Positions 12,601 to 22,605 of a DNA stretch of 64,000 nt are shown piece after piece (the stretch's first letter is position 1; the number at the start of each line of letters is the position of its first letter). The notes beneath the pieces are model-generated. The model had not been told where the DNA came from, made no database searches, and saw only the letters and a list, made by a program, of their open reading frames with translations. Origin of the DNA: Holothuria scabra (Eukaryota; Echinodermata; Holothuroidea; Aspidochirotida; Holothuriidae); the NCBI GenBank assembly GCA_037179385.1, contig CM074193.1:8205547-8269546 (forward strand), given 5' to 3'. The position numbers and the translations under genes were made by a program.

Positions 12601-15600
12601 AACATGCTTCCACAAAATTTTATAATTTTTTTAAATGATCTTGATTAATGCAACTTTTGAAAAAACTTCAGGGTGGAATTTTGACCAGGGAAGAACAAGA
12701 ATCTCATCACACATCAATGTTAAAGTTCATATTGAGTGAGGAAACTATACCATCAAACTGAATGAGACCAGAAAGCCAAAAGGCTTCGTGATTCCTTGCC
12801 GCTGAAATGTAAGGCCTTTTTTCACATTGACATTGCTTTGCAATGTTTTTCAATTAACAGGGCCCATAATGTGCCCACAAAGTACACATGCAAGGCATCC
12901 AATCTTCCTACATTGAGATCTCCCTTGCCCATTGTGTCCCCAAACAACATTTGACCTCCACCAAAAACTTATGGGACCATGTATTCACTATGTGCTATCT
13001 ACATGAAAAGTTACAGGACCCTACAAGTGACCTTTCTTGAAAGACTGTGCAGGAAAGCTTGTCAGGCTTTGAACATGCTGACAAATGAACTTTGACCTTT
13101 GGGAAAATCAATAGGGATCATCTACTTAATATGACCAATCCACACTCTAAATACAAGCACAGTCACCTGTACCGTTCTTGAGATATTGCGTTTACGAAGT
13201 TTTGACCTTTTGACCTCTCATGACCCCAGATGACCTTTGATCTCCACAAAAATCAAGAGGGGATATCTAATCAATATGACCAACCCACACACTAAATATG
13301 AGCACAGTCACATGTACCGTTCTTGAGATATCGTGTTTACAAAGTTTTGACCTTTTGACCTCTCATGACCCCAAATAACCTTTGACCTCCACGAAAATCT
13401 ATAGGGATCATCTACTCAATATGACCAACCAACACACCCAATATGAACATAGTCACATGTACCATTTTCGAGATATCGTGTTTACGAAGTTTTGACCTTT
13501 TGACCTCTCGTGATCCCAAAATAAACTTAGATCTCCACCAAAAACAATAGGGATCATCTCCTCAATATGGCCAACCCACAAACCAAATATGACATTAGTC
13601 ACACTTACTCGTCATGAGATACCGTGTTTACAAGCAATTTCTAAGGAATTTACCTATTGACCTCTCTTGACCCCAAATGACCTTTGACCTCCACGAAAAT
13701 CAATAGGGATCATCTACTCAATACGACCAACCCACACACCAAATATGAGCATAGTCACATGTACCGTTCTCGAGATATCGTGTTAACTAATTTTTTACCT
13801 TTTGACCTCTCATGACCCCAAATGATCCTTGAACCCCACCAAAAACAATAGGGATTATCTACTCAATATGACCAACCCACACACAAAATATGAGCATAGT
13901 CACATGTACCGTTCTCGAGATATCGTGTTAACAAGGTTTTGACCTTTTGACCTCTTGTGACCCCAAATGACCTTTGATCTCCACCAAAAACAATAGGGAT
14001 CATCTACTCAATATGGCCAACCCACACACCAAATATGAGATTAGTCACACTTACTCTTCTTAAGATACTGTGTTTAGAAGCAAAGCGTCACAAACATACA
14101 CACACACATACACACACACACACACACACAAACGCACGACATCACCATTGCATAGATTCCTTGGTCTACGGCAAGGAATCAAAAACGACACCATTTTACA
14201 TCACAAAAAAAAAATAAAAAACTTGTCAAGTGAAAATGATTGATGAGAAGGATACATAATTAAGTTTTGTAACATACATATTTGGAATTTTTGACCTTTA
14301 AGTCATCTATTGATTGCTTGTAAAAAAAAAAGGCTGAGCAGTACACTGATCAATAAATATTTTTGAAATGCTCAAGTCACGTCTTACCATAAGCTGACCT
14401 TCTCTTCTGAGCTGCTGCTATTAAAGATGACAAACTAACATTTGAAGTTTCCTTTTCCTCTGCTGGTGATTCTGATAAAAACCTGACCTGTAATAAAATA
14501 TGAGTACTTATGAGTGAGAAATTCATCTATTACCAAGTGTTGTGACGAGTCACTGACTCTGACTTGAGTTGACTCAAGTCATATTTTGTGATACCGAACA
14601 AAATAACTTGACTTAAATATGTCATGGACTCAAAATCACATGACTTGACTGCAGTTACCACTAAAAATGACTTGACTCAAATATGTCATGGACCCAAAAT
14701 AAATCACATGACTTGACTGAAGGTACCACTAAAAATGACTTGACTCTGACTGGAGGTGATAAAGACTCAGGTCTAAAAAGAGGCTCATATCTCAAAAACA
14801 GACTTGAGTCAAAACACTAGACTCAAGGTGACTCTAAAGACTTGCATGAGGAGCACAAGCAAACAGATCTAAAATGTTTCATCAAATGCACTCTTGTTAA
14901 AGAGACTATAATGTACAATTATCACAGTACATCAACAAAGTACTGGCTAGTACTGTACGTACTGTGCGTAATTAGACGACCACATGGAGAACAGTAAACA
15001 AAAAAAGAATGCCAACTCTGCTATCCATTTTATACAGCAGTTTGATCCTTGATTAACTCCATTACTACTTTCATAGATTTGTGAAGTTTCACTTAAAGTG
15101 GCAATCAGAGCTTTTTCTACAATTTGACTTAGTTCTGAACATCATTTGGAGAAGATTTTGATAAACACTTACAAGAATTAGATCAAAATTTATCAGATCT
15201 GAATTTGTTTGAGTGTGAACACTGCTGAAAATTAACGAAAAAATGATCTGTGGTCTCGATCTAACATCATGATTGGTTATTCATGCTTGCTCAAATGGGA
15301 ACAAGGCCAATAGTTCCAGCATTTTATTTACTTTTTGCTCCATAATATTATTAAAGCAGCACTCACCAACAAACAAATAAAAAGAAAAAAAAAATTAACA
15401 CTCTCTGTCAAACTATAATTACTTGCTGTGTTGCTCACAGCCTTATACTTGGATGTCTTTCTTAATAGACCACCATTCAGATATATGATCACATGGGCAG
15501 TGGAAAAACGAAATGTTCTACTTGTGGTCCTGATATGACTCCAGGCAATATTTTACCAAAAATTATCCTAAACATGTTTAATATTCAGTGCACCTTGTTT

Positions 15601-18600
15601 TGTGTGACACACCTTTTTTTTAGGTTTAAGTGCAATTTCACTTTCAGTTACATTTTGCCAATAAGCTGCTACCCTGTTTCTGATATATTTATTGTTATTC
15701 TAGTAATTTGCAACATCATACAGTATTTTGTATGAAAAGTAAAGTGTGCCTTTATGCTGACCCAAGGATCCAGGAAGGGAGGTTTTTCCCTGCAACCAGT
15801 TGCCCAGGAGCTTGATTTTGCTCTTACAGGCTGTAGTTGAGAGTAAGAGAGTTCCAGATTGTTGAATGATCTTTGATTTAACTCAGAGCCAAAATGTTAA
15901 AGAGCAGCACAGATTATGCAACATGCACAGAGAGCATTTTCTTTCTTGATATGGCATAGTGTGCCTCTCAGGAATGTAATAGGGTTTGGGTCTGGTCATT
16001 TGCACAGGGAGGGGCTCAAGAAATTTTACAAGAAGCTAGAAATAACCAAAGTTGTGAAAATTGGAATTGTCCACAGGATGATTAGGGGAAATGTTTTTCA
16101 ATAAAAAATCCAATTTTTGTAACTTTCAATGACCAAATATTTTTTTTTTTATAACATCAGGCCAAACAGAACGCTAACCACCCACCACAACCCTCCGCTT
16201 ATGGAACTTGAGAAAGTAAGCAATCCAATTAAGAGTATGCCCTTTAATATTATAGTTCTGAAGCTTGTTATGCAGTCCATGATGAGGAAATGTATTCAAA
16301 GTCTAAGAAAAATCCATGACTATCATGTCAGTCTGTAGTTTATGATCTAGAGACTGAGCTAGGTCATTTGTTGTTAAAAACTTAAAATTAACTGAAATTC
16401 ACAAGAATGACATTGTCTGAAACCATCTTGCTTACTCGTGATGACCAATTATCTATCAAAATGTTGCATAACACAAGAATGTATCATGTACTCAAATATT
16501 TTGCAATAAACTGAGTAAAGCGAGACTGGTCTTTAATTTGAAGCAAGAGAGCAGTCACCTTTTTTTAAGACTGGACAGATACAAGTACATATTAAACAAA
16601 GAGGATGGTAAAATACTAGTGTCCAGGGATGTTTCAAAAATAAAACTGAGGCTGAGAGCAGTGGCTACCCCCTTAGCAGACATTTTCAGGATGTGAGCAA
16701 GTACACCATTAGGCCCAGAAGCTTCATTTGGATTCAACTCTTCCAATACTGTAGGTTGTGGTGATAACTTCATTCAAATGTCCAAATTTCCTAAAGTTGA
16801 AAAAACTTACAGCTAGGATAGGTCTAGTCTATAACTATATGACATTTTGGCCCTAGTTCAGTGGCTGGAAACTATGTCATTCGTGGATATGTCTACCCAT
16901 AGTAATAGAGTTGTGGTTACAGTTAGGGTTTGGGATATAACAAGCATACATATATGTGTTACATACATGCATACACTATGTAGGTATATGCACAAATGGG
17001 AATGTATTTATACGCCTAAGCATGTATGTACAGACCTTGTGCATTGATGACAAACTCGAGTCAACCTCTGAGCAGAACAATGGCCAGGCACATGAATAAA
17101 TTGCTCTGCACCTGTAGCAGACTATGTGTGTATTTGACTGATTGACAAATCAGCTGTGTGCATTTGTCAGTGTTGGTTTGTTTTGCCCCCAAAGGAAGGC
17201 ATACTTTCAGCTCTGTGACATCATGTGCACAAGGTCTTTAATTACTTGGCTGTATGTACACTGCATACGTTTATGCATATCTATATCTTTATATAAAAGG
17301 TGTACTTTTAGACAGTACTTGCATTGATTGAAACCACTCAACCTCATTGGGGCATTGCCAAGTTCCAGCAAGGGAGGATCACAGAAAACAAACAAACACA
17401 CAAACTGGCAAGGGCTTTTGTAGCAGAGTTTGCAAGAGCACTGGTCTAGGCCTAAATGCTATACCGGTAGGGTCGAGGGTTCAAATGCCGGTTCTAACAT
17501 GGCTTTTCCTTCTTCCACAACACTAACCATTCACTTCTTTTCACAGCAAATATATCACACTGCCCTTCTGAGTGGGAAAAAAAAGAAATGCATTTTAGTT
17601 GGAAAGAAAGGATTTGGTTTTTCTCTGAAAGTTTTAAGTTTCAGCACCTTCTTTCAAGTTGAGAGCTATTTAAAATGATATCATTCCCACCACTGCTTCT
17701 AAATATTTAGTACCAACATTTTGTATCCATTTTGCATTGTGTAACTTGTCCAAGATCTTGCTGGTTTGCATGTAAGAGGTTGTTCCATTTATTGGAAATA
17801 CTTTACTTTATACATGTTTATAGGAAAAGAGAGTCATTCTCAAGGATGTTACAAACTTGCTAATAACTTGTGAAATAATAATTCCATTTTCAGAACAACA
17901 GAGCCTTTAAACTAACTGTTTTTAAAATAATTGGGTTCTAATTGAGTTTCTGTTCCTGGAACTTGCGTCACAGCTGTAGGGTTAGGGGTTAAAGACTCAT
18001 AGTAATATGATTAGGGTTTAATACGTACGCATAGTTTTAGGGTTACGGTTACATTTACACGCATAGTAACAGGGTTAGGGTAACGTACGCATAGTAATAG
18101 GGTTAGGATTACATACACATAGTAATAGGCTTAGGGCTAGGTACCCATAGGTATAGGGTAAGGGTGGGCCACATGCAGATGTACACATGCATAGGAACAT
18201 GTATACGTACATGTAGGGGTGTATATACCTTTACATATAGGAATATCTATACTGTACACATGTACACCTTCAAGTACATGCTTTGCCATAGGTCTAGGTA
18301 TATACATATACTGTACCTACTGTATAGCTATAACAGAAAGTATTATTAGATGATAAATTATTTTTAACCCATCCACCAGCAACTGTGCTTGTAGCGCAGT
18401 GGGCAAGCAAGCTGGTCTTGATGCTATACCGCTAGGGTCGCGGGTTTGGGTCCCGGTACTCACAATGCTTTTCACTCTTCAACAGCACTATAAACCGTTC
18501 ACTTCACTCCACAGTACATTCACATAGTGCTGTTTGCCAAGTGAGGAAAAACAAAAAAGGGTTTTTAACTTAAAAAAAAAAAAAATGGGAGAAAAAAAAA

Positions 18601-21600
18601 ACGTAAGTTTCAGGGCCCTCATTTTAAAGTGCCATTCCTCTCACCCCAAACTACACTTCTTGTAGCTAGGGGTACAGAAACTCTCCATTGGCCCAGCTTT
18701 TTGACTGACTGCTAATTCAAACAATACAAAGTACCAAAGCCAGTGGCGGAGCTACCATATATTCAGAGGGGGCAGCCGCCCCCCTTGACGGACTCAAATT
18801 GCCTGTCAGCACCCTTTTTACCGTTTTGAGGGATATGTTTTCACCTACATAAAAGTGCCCCTACAGCCTAGTTTTTGCCCCTTCTGACCAAGTATTCTTG
18901 CCCTTCAAACTTTGAAGCGCCCCTACAGGCCATTCTTGTCCCCTCTGAATGAATTCCCTTCCTCCGCCACTGACCAAAGCTTATATTACACACAGGTTGT
19001 CCGCGTTATAAAGTATATATAGTATATATATATAAAAAAGAGAAGGTAAGACAAATCGCAATACACTAACGCAGTACTTCGCACAAAACTCTTCATGATT
19101 TCTCACCTTATACTGGCGACGAGTGATCTAGTTTTGGGTTAACACCGAATCAGAGGAGAAGATTTTGCATTTCATGTGAGGTATTTTGATTAAGACAACT
19201 CATGTTTGTCTTGTTTCATCAGAGCAAGTTGAAGGAAAGTTCTCAAGAGATTTGAACGAGTAAAATATAGTATAAGGTGAGAAATCACGAGGAGATTTGT
19301 GCGGAGTACTGCGTTGGTGTATTGCGACCTGTCTCACCTTTTCCTTTTTATATACTGTATATACTTTATAACGCTAGGGAAACCTGTGATATAACACAGC
19401 ATGAACTGTACTGAGAGTGTTTTGATTATACACATTGAGCTTTTTTTATACTCACCCTGAAGCAATAATGTTAAACTGAGATTGTTTCTGGATGAGGATG
19501 AATTTCAGACAATTGAGAGGAGGGCTTAGGGCCTAAGTCAGAATTAAGGTTAGGAGATTTGGTACTGTTTTGGGTGAGAGAGTTGGCGGTACTTATTTAG
19601 TTTCCGTACCCAGAAGTAGACATTATTTTACTCACTTCACAACTCCCAAAAGAGGGCGCTGAAACTTTTGAAGTTTTTTTTTTTCCCTTTTTTAAGTAAA
19701 AAACCCTTTTCTTTTTTTCCTCACTCGGGAAGCAGCGCTATGAATGTGTGCTGTGGAAAGAAGTGAATGGTTAGTGCTGTGAAAGAAAGAAAAGCATTGT
19801 TAGTAACGGGACCCGAACCCTTGACCCTAGCGGTATAGCGATTCTAGTATGAAGACCAGCGCGCTTGCCTACTGCGCTACAAGCGCTGTTGCCGGAGGAT
19901 GGGTTAAAAATAATATAAGTGTACTGTCTAATAATACTATCTATTACATATAGCTATAGGTATACGTATATACGTATACCTAAAGCTTAGTATGTATGTA
20001 CTTGAGAGTGTACATATATGCACAGTATGGGATACGTTAGCCCTTGAACAGGGCTGTGTGTTACGTTACATGGCCTAAGCTCATTACACTCCACATCACA
20101 GCCCTTGCCCTGCTAACACAAAAAATCCTGTCATTAGGCTTTCAGAACAAAATACATTCTAAACTGGTAAATATTACACACATCGAACTTATATTACCAG
20201 AAAAAGATGTGCAAGTGATTTTCAATGGAAAAGTTACCAATAAATCGGCTTTCATGGACAGTCTGAGGTCAAAATGCAGCAAAATGACACTTCGATTCTG
20301 GTTAGAAACTCCTTCGTTTGAATGAACCCTCCTACAGTAAGTGTTTCTACATGAACTTGCAAATAGTCAAAAAATCATTCCTAAAACTTTGTAACCATTT
20401 CACCAAATCGATAACTTTAACGATCATTCCACCTAATGAATGCAAATTTCATATGAAAAATTGTTGTTTGTTCGTATTTGAAGCTTCTAAATGTTTCTGA
20501 AATTGTTGAAACGTTGTCAAAATTTCTCCAAGTGTGAAAACTTTTTGAATATGTAGAAACCCCTAGTATGACCTTTGACCCCAAAGTGGATATCACGAAG
20601 ATGACGGGTCCCACTATTTCGCGCGCTGACACCTGCTGGCACGCCCTGCCTCAAGTTCTACACGCTGCCGTACAAATTGTACGGCAGGGCGTGGAACTCA
20701 GTTGTACGACAGGGCGTGGCATTTCGCAGAACTAGTGGAAAACTCAGGGATCCATTCTAACATATGTAACGAAAAGCAACATTTTGTGAACAAAATAAGT
20801 GAAAAATTGGCACAATGGTCCATTGTATTTTACTTCCTAATCAGTAATGATAACATGATTAATGATAGCATTTAATGAAATTAATACCAGCGTTAACTAA
20901 ATTAACATCAGCATGTCAGCCCATGCCCTGGTACACAAGGCATAGCCACGCGTGTCAGCACGTGGTTTAGTAGGACCGAACATGACTACTTAGTCGTTCG
21001 AAAGCTTGCAATAATGGCGCACTGAGTTTGTGTTACGTTCAATTTTTCGAGGCAAAGTACACCATTATAACATTAAATCTGGGTGAACAGCTTATGCAGA
21101 AAGGTGGATGCAGTGCCAGAGGTTATCTGTGTAAAGTTTGGTGAGAAAACATAGGAATTTGTGAATGTGAGAGATGACGACCCTGGCCAGCGCCGGCAAA
21201 TGATGGGATTTTTTGTGTTAGCGGGACAAGGGCTGTGATGTGGAGTGTAATGAGCTTAGGCCATGTAACATAACACACAGCCCTGTTCAAGGGTTAGGGC
21301 TACGTATGCATAGTAATAAGGTTAGGGTTACATACCCATAGTATTAGGGTTACGTACGCATAGGGTTAGGGTGGGCCATATGCAGATGTATGCTTGCATA
21401 GGAACTGTATACGTAGGGGTATATAAACCTATACGTATACGTTTCCATAGCCCTATAGACCTTATGCCAATTAAATAGAGGGCGCTTCAAAACTGCAACA
21501 TGGGAAGGATTATTCCATGTATGGTACCACAGAACTGAATTGTCACCATGGAGAAGGCCAATGGTCACAATGCTGATTGGGAACTGTGTTGGAATAACCC

Positions 21601-22145
21601 TTCCCAGAGTGCAATATTACAGCTAACTGGCATAAGGTCTATTAGCCTACTAGCCTAGGCCTATGCATACGTAACCCCTAACGTTAACCCTACAGCTATG
21701 ACGCAAGTTCTGGGCAAGGAAACTAAATTAGAGCCGAGTTGGCCAAGCCAGTTAAAATTATGTCCACTTTTGGGTACAAAAATCGAGTTCGTACCAATTA
21801 TGCAATTGTATTAACTATTATTGTGTGAAGCTTGATAATATCATTGTTAGTGCTGCACAATCGGTTGCACAAAGGTTAACCTGCGCACATAATTTACACT
21901 GTTACTTGTAAGTGTAATATTACAATGAATTTTAGAGGAAGTATCAGGGAGCGGCGTTAAATTTTACAGAGAAATTTCTACCATTGAATCCTTCTCAATC
22001 AACCACTCAGAATCTTGGGCAGTTCCTGTTCTTACGTGTAAATTTGTCGTACCTGAATAACAGTAGTTGGTCTTTTCGGGCAAAGTGTAAACCGCGAACA
22101 AACATGACAAGCAAGACGACAGCTTCTCGACAAGGGGGCAGCCAT
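3607..22145 (-). CDS. MRPS9: Mitochondrial small ribosomal subunit protein S9 (uS9m), ten exons, complete
   Basis: Component of the mitochondrial 28S ribosomal subunit, imported into the matrix. I joined exons 22145-22053, 14487-14388, 12244-12141, 11752-11579, 8935-8850, 8160-8085, 6955-6830, 4872-4721, 4191-4022 and 3698-3607. All borders are GT..AG and all phases agree, giving 1173 bases (390 residues plus stop); the human protein is about the same length. The first 31 residues contain basic but no acidic residues, as in a mitochondrial targeting peptide. Residues 65-253 are the animal-specific part, with [17 protein letters not shown] and [11 protein letters not shown]. The bacterial S9 fold starts near residue 262: [16 protein letters not shown], then [12 protein letters not shown] at 328-339, [16 protein letters not shown], and the basic tail KKFTWKKR. 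The start ATG has A at -3 and G at +4. The gene converges on the death-domain gene. Transcript evidence is lacking, but the identity is secure. Confidence 0.95.
4022..4191 (-). CDS. MRPS9: MRPS9 exon 9 (S9 core)
   Basis: Acceptor CACACAG, donor CAAG|GTGAG. Contains [20 protein letters not shown], the S9 family signature. Confidence 0.96.
4721..4872 (-). CDS. MRPS9: MRPS9 exon 8 (start of S9 fold)
   Basis: Acceptor ATTTTCAG, donor CACAG|GTAAGA. Encodes [20 protein letters not shown] and [19 protein letters not shown], the first beta strands of the S9 fold. Confidence 0.95.
5460..5955 (-). repeat. Composite minisatellite element, copy 1 (MRPS9 intron 7)
   Basis: On the minus strand about three degenerate units of 130-150 bp carry TGGAT-TCAAAGGTCATCTGG and a GTTAACA..ATATCTCAAG block. 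They are followed by a unique tail with AACATGCTAGTATAACATTT and TATCATCGAAACCTCA near 5490-5570. The same units and the same tail recur on the plus strand at 55983-56730. Short open frames across it follow the repeat period and are not genes. Confidence 0.8.
6830..6955 (-). CDS. MRPS9: MRPS9 exon 7
   Basis: Acceptor ATCTTACAG, donor CCA|GTAAGTG, 42 codons, phase 0 on both sides. Encodes [16 protein letters not shown] through SKEVIEP, just before the S9 fold. Confidence 0.9.
8085..8160 (-). CDS. MRPS9: MRPS9 exon 6
   Basis: Acceptor TTCTCTAG, donor GAG|GTATGT. One base completes a Val codon, followed by [20 protein letters not shown] and LKDTE. Confidence 0.87.
8850..8935 (-). CDS. MRPS9: MRPS9 exon 5
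   Basis: Acceptor ATTTCAG; donor placed at AAGT|GTAAGC because only that choice leaves two bases to fit exon 6. Encodes [20 protein letters not shown] and onward to IPQ. Confidence 0.85.
8936..11578. other. MRPS9 intron 4: mostly unassigned sequence
   Basis: Apart from the MITE at 11047-11380, the intron holds a G-rich stretch at 10000-10190 that resembles another at 31070-31230 (both contain a CATGGCCCCCTG core and runs of G or C). Short open frames in it show no domain. Confidence 0.4.
11047..11380. mobile_element. MITE, about 330 bp, with 30-bp imperfect terminal inverted repeats
   Basis: The left end reads TACTGTATTTACTCTAATAA and continues into a GGGGGCG block. The right end, reverse-complemented, reads TACCGTATTTAATCTATTAA and then ACGCCCCC. 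The outermost TA on both sides may be a TA target duplication. There is no coding capacity, so it is non-autonomous. Superfamily not assigned. It lies in MRPS9 intron 4. Confidence 0.75.
11579..11752 (-). CDS. MRPS9: MRPS9 exon 4
   Basis: Acceptor GATTACAG, donor CAT|GTGAGT, 58 codons. Encodes [18 protein letters not shown] and [20 protein letters not shown], both recognisable MRPS9 signatures. Confidence 0.93.
12141..12244 (-). CDS. MRPS9: MRPS9 exon 3
   Basis: Acceptor AAATCAG, donor GAT|GTAAGTA. Encodes [20 protein letters not shown] and then [15 protein letters not shown], a segment strongly conserved in animal MRPS9. Confidence 0.92.
12990..14090. repeat. Tandem minisatellite, about 146-bp period, 7-8 units
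   Basis: The block GAGATATCGTGTTTAC recurs near 13180, 13325, 13470, 13617, 13770, 13916 and 14060. Each unit also carries GACCTTTTGACCTCT, then TGACCCCAAATGACC, TTTGATCTCCACC and a CAATATGACCAACCCACAC block. The array lies in MRPS9 intron 2 and is related to the units at 5460-5955 and 55983-56730. Many units hold TGACCT direct repeats. Confidence 0.92.
14090..14132. repeat. (CA)n microsatellite
   Basis: Nearly pure CA repeat at the right edge of the minisatellite array. Confidence 0.9.
14388..14487 (-). CDS. MRPS9: MRPS9 exon 2
   Basis: Acceptor TTACAG, donor TATG|GTAAGAC. Encodes [13 protein letters not shown] through [10 protein letters not shown] plus one base. The sequence is a weakly conserved linker after the targeting peptide. 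Confidence 0.85.
14535..14835. repeat. GACTTGACT-rich tandem repeat
   Basis: Two direct units of about 70 bp (near 14600-14672 and 14673-14746) share AATATGTCATGGAC, AATCACATGACTTGACTG and TACCACTAAAAATGACTTGA. The flanks are filled with degenerate ACTTGA/TCAAGT words. A short piece of similar character lies at 11905-11965. It is in MRPS9 intron 1, close to exon 2. Confidence 0.75.
16140..16775 (-). pseudogene. Decayed LINE reverse transcriptase fragment
   Basis: Minus-strand reading from 16773 gives [19 protein letters not shown] and [17 protein letters not shown], the early reverse transcriptase blocks. A second piece near 16340-16150 reads DMIVMDFS, a stop, then [12 protein letters not shown] and [11 protein letters not shown], matching the DFSKAFD motif and the following block. 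Stops and frameshifts separate the pieces. The order is right for one element inserted antisense to LAS1L and in the same orientation as MRPS9. Confidence 0.75.
17411..17650 (+). mobile_element. tRNA-derived SINE family A, copy 1
   Basis: Has a degenerate A box (TGTAGCAGAGTTTGCAAG) and a B box (GAGGGTTCAAATGCC), with GCTATACCGGTAGGGTCGAG before the B box. The body continues CACTAACCATTCACTTC as in copies 2 and 3. It is the most diverged of the three copies. It is not a functional tRNA gene: there is no closed cloverleaf. Confidence 0.75.
17960..18175. repeat. Degenerate GGGTTAGGG / CGCATAGTAATAG tandem repeat
   Basis: About seven imperfect units of 25-30 bp combine a GGGTTAGGG-like word with ACGCATAGTAATAG. 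Related blocks lie at 16885-16935 and 21285-21370. The telomere-like word is interrupted by other sequence in every unit, so it is an internal repeat and not a telomere. Confidence 0.7.
18385..18612 (+). mobile_element. tRNA-derived SINE family A, copy 2
   Basis: A box TAGCGCAGTGG matches the tRNA consensus exactly; the B-box region is GGGTTTGGGTCCC. The body carries ATAAACCGTTCACTTC and CAAGTGAGGAAAAAC, and the copy ends in A-rich runs. It mirrors copy 3 on the opposite strand. Confidence 0.85.
18733..18980. mobile_element. hAT-like MITE with perfect 8-bp target duplication
   Basis: The element spans 18741-18972 and ends in the perfect 11-bp inverted repeat CAGTGGCGGAG / CTCCGCCACTG. It is flanked by ACCAAAGC at 18733-18740 and again at 18973-18980. 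Eight-bp duplications and CAG..-type ends are hallmarks of hAT transposons. At 232 bp it cannot encode a transposase. It interrupts the left arm of the inverted repeat around 19.1 kb. Confidence 0.9.
18981..19395. repeat. Inverted repeat, arms about 130 bp, spacer about 154 bp
   Basis: Left arm 18981-19114 and right arm 19269-19395 are reverse complements with some mismatches. Shared words include GCGTTATAAAGTATATA, TCGCAATACAC, AACGCAGTACT and GATTTCTCACCTTATACT. Outside the arms, SINE copies 2 and 3 and the AACCCATCC flanks are also mirror-placed, so weaker symmetry runs from about 18.25 to 20.0 kb. Confidence 0.85.
19660..19890 (-). mobile_element. tRNA-derived SINE family A, copy 3
   Basis: On the minus strand: TAGCGCAGTAGGCAAGC (A box) and GGGTTCGGGTCCC (B box), separated by GCTATACCGCTAGGGTCAAG. 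The downstream body CACTAACCATTCACTTC and the CCCGAGTGAGGAAAAAAAG end match copies 1 and 2. Confidence 0.87.
20041..21293. mobile_element. DNA-transposon-like element, 1253 bp, 79-bp terminal inverted repeats
   Basis: The left end (20041-20119) starts CCCTTGAACAGGGCTGTG. The right end (21215-21293) is its reverse complement with about three mismatches over 79 bases. TTAG flanks both sides (20037-20040 and 21294-21297), a plausible 4-bp target duplication. A 93-codon frame starts inside the left repeat, shows no domain and is probably chance, so the element looks non-autonomous. A diverged relative of its right end lies at 47560-47790. It sits in MRPS9 intron 1. Confidence 0.88.
20632..20722. 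repeat. Short palindrome and direct repeats inside the 1253-bp element
   Basis: GCCGTACAA and TTGTACGGC face each other across one base. Around them GGCACGCCCTGCC, GGCAGGGCGTGG and GACAGGGCGTGG are inverted or direct copies of one word. The stretch could fold into a strong hairpin. Confidence 0.8.
21294..21380. repeat. GGGTTAGGG / CGCATAG repeat, second block
   Basis: It continues directly from the right end of the 1253-bp element and runs into GGGTGGGCCATATGCAGATG, which copies GGGTGGGCCACATGCAGATG near 18165. Confidence 0.65.
22053..22145 (-). CDS. MRPS9: MRPS9 exon 1 (targeting peptide)
   Basis: Starts [19 protein letters not shown] and ends VIQ|GTACGA, phase 0, 31 codons. It has several Arg/Lys and no Asp/Glu. 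It was found by looking for a phase-0 donor upstream of exon 2; it is the only good candidate I saw and sits in the expected place. Confidence 0.85.
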
Positions 22146-22544
22146 CTTGAATAAATTACGCACAGTAATTGGGAGTACAGGAATGTTACAAGTGTTCATC
22201 GGATCAAGTGGTTGAGAAGCATAGAGTTACACTCGATCGAAACTTCTTTTTCTTTCGGAAAATGGTGACACATTCTTCTTCTTTGTGGTATTACAATGCG
22301 CCCAGACAAGGCATTCGATGGAGGATAGTTGGTGTACAGGGGGTTTAATGATGTTGACACCAGTTGTTTATTGCTCTCTTGCAGGCGTTCATACTAAAAG
22401 TAGCCCGGCTCGCCCGTACTACCTAAATGTAGCCTGGCTATGCAATGTGTGTAGTTTCTAATAGAGGGCGTACTCACAATTGTGTCTTTATTGCACTTGT
22501 AGCAATATCAATGATGGTTGTATATACGAAGTGAAGCGAAGTGA

Positions 22545-22605
22545 AGCTTACTATCTCTTCTACTAGCTCTAGAAGAGCTAGTAAGTTTACTAGCTCTTCT
22601 ATCCC
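22545..22605. repeat. Hairpin-forming ACTAGCTCTTC repeat
   Basis: ACTAGCTCTAGAAGAGCTAGT is near-palindromic and ACTAGCTCTTCTA follows it as a partial repeat. GAAGTGAAGCGAAGTGAAGC just upstream is a 10-bp direct repeat. Confidence 0.65.

Noticed and set aside
14035..14217. Poly-His/Thr frame
   Set aside because: It is a translation of the (CA)n microsatellite.
17960..18175. GGGTTAGGG words as an interstitial telomere
   Set aside because: The hexamer is never tandem for more than a copy or two; each unit is mostly CGCATAGTAATAG-type sequence.
18390..18460. tRNA gene
   Set aside because: A and B boxes are good but no matching acceptor or anticodon arms can be drawn, and the same sequence with the same downstream body occurs three times, so it is a SINE.
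20044..20325. 93-codon frame as a gene
   Set aside because: It begins inside the terminal inverted repeat of a transposon and has no domain or splice context.
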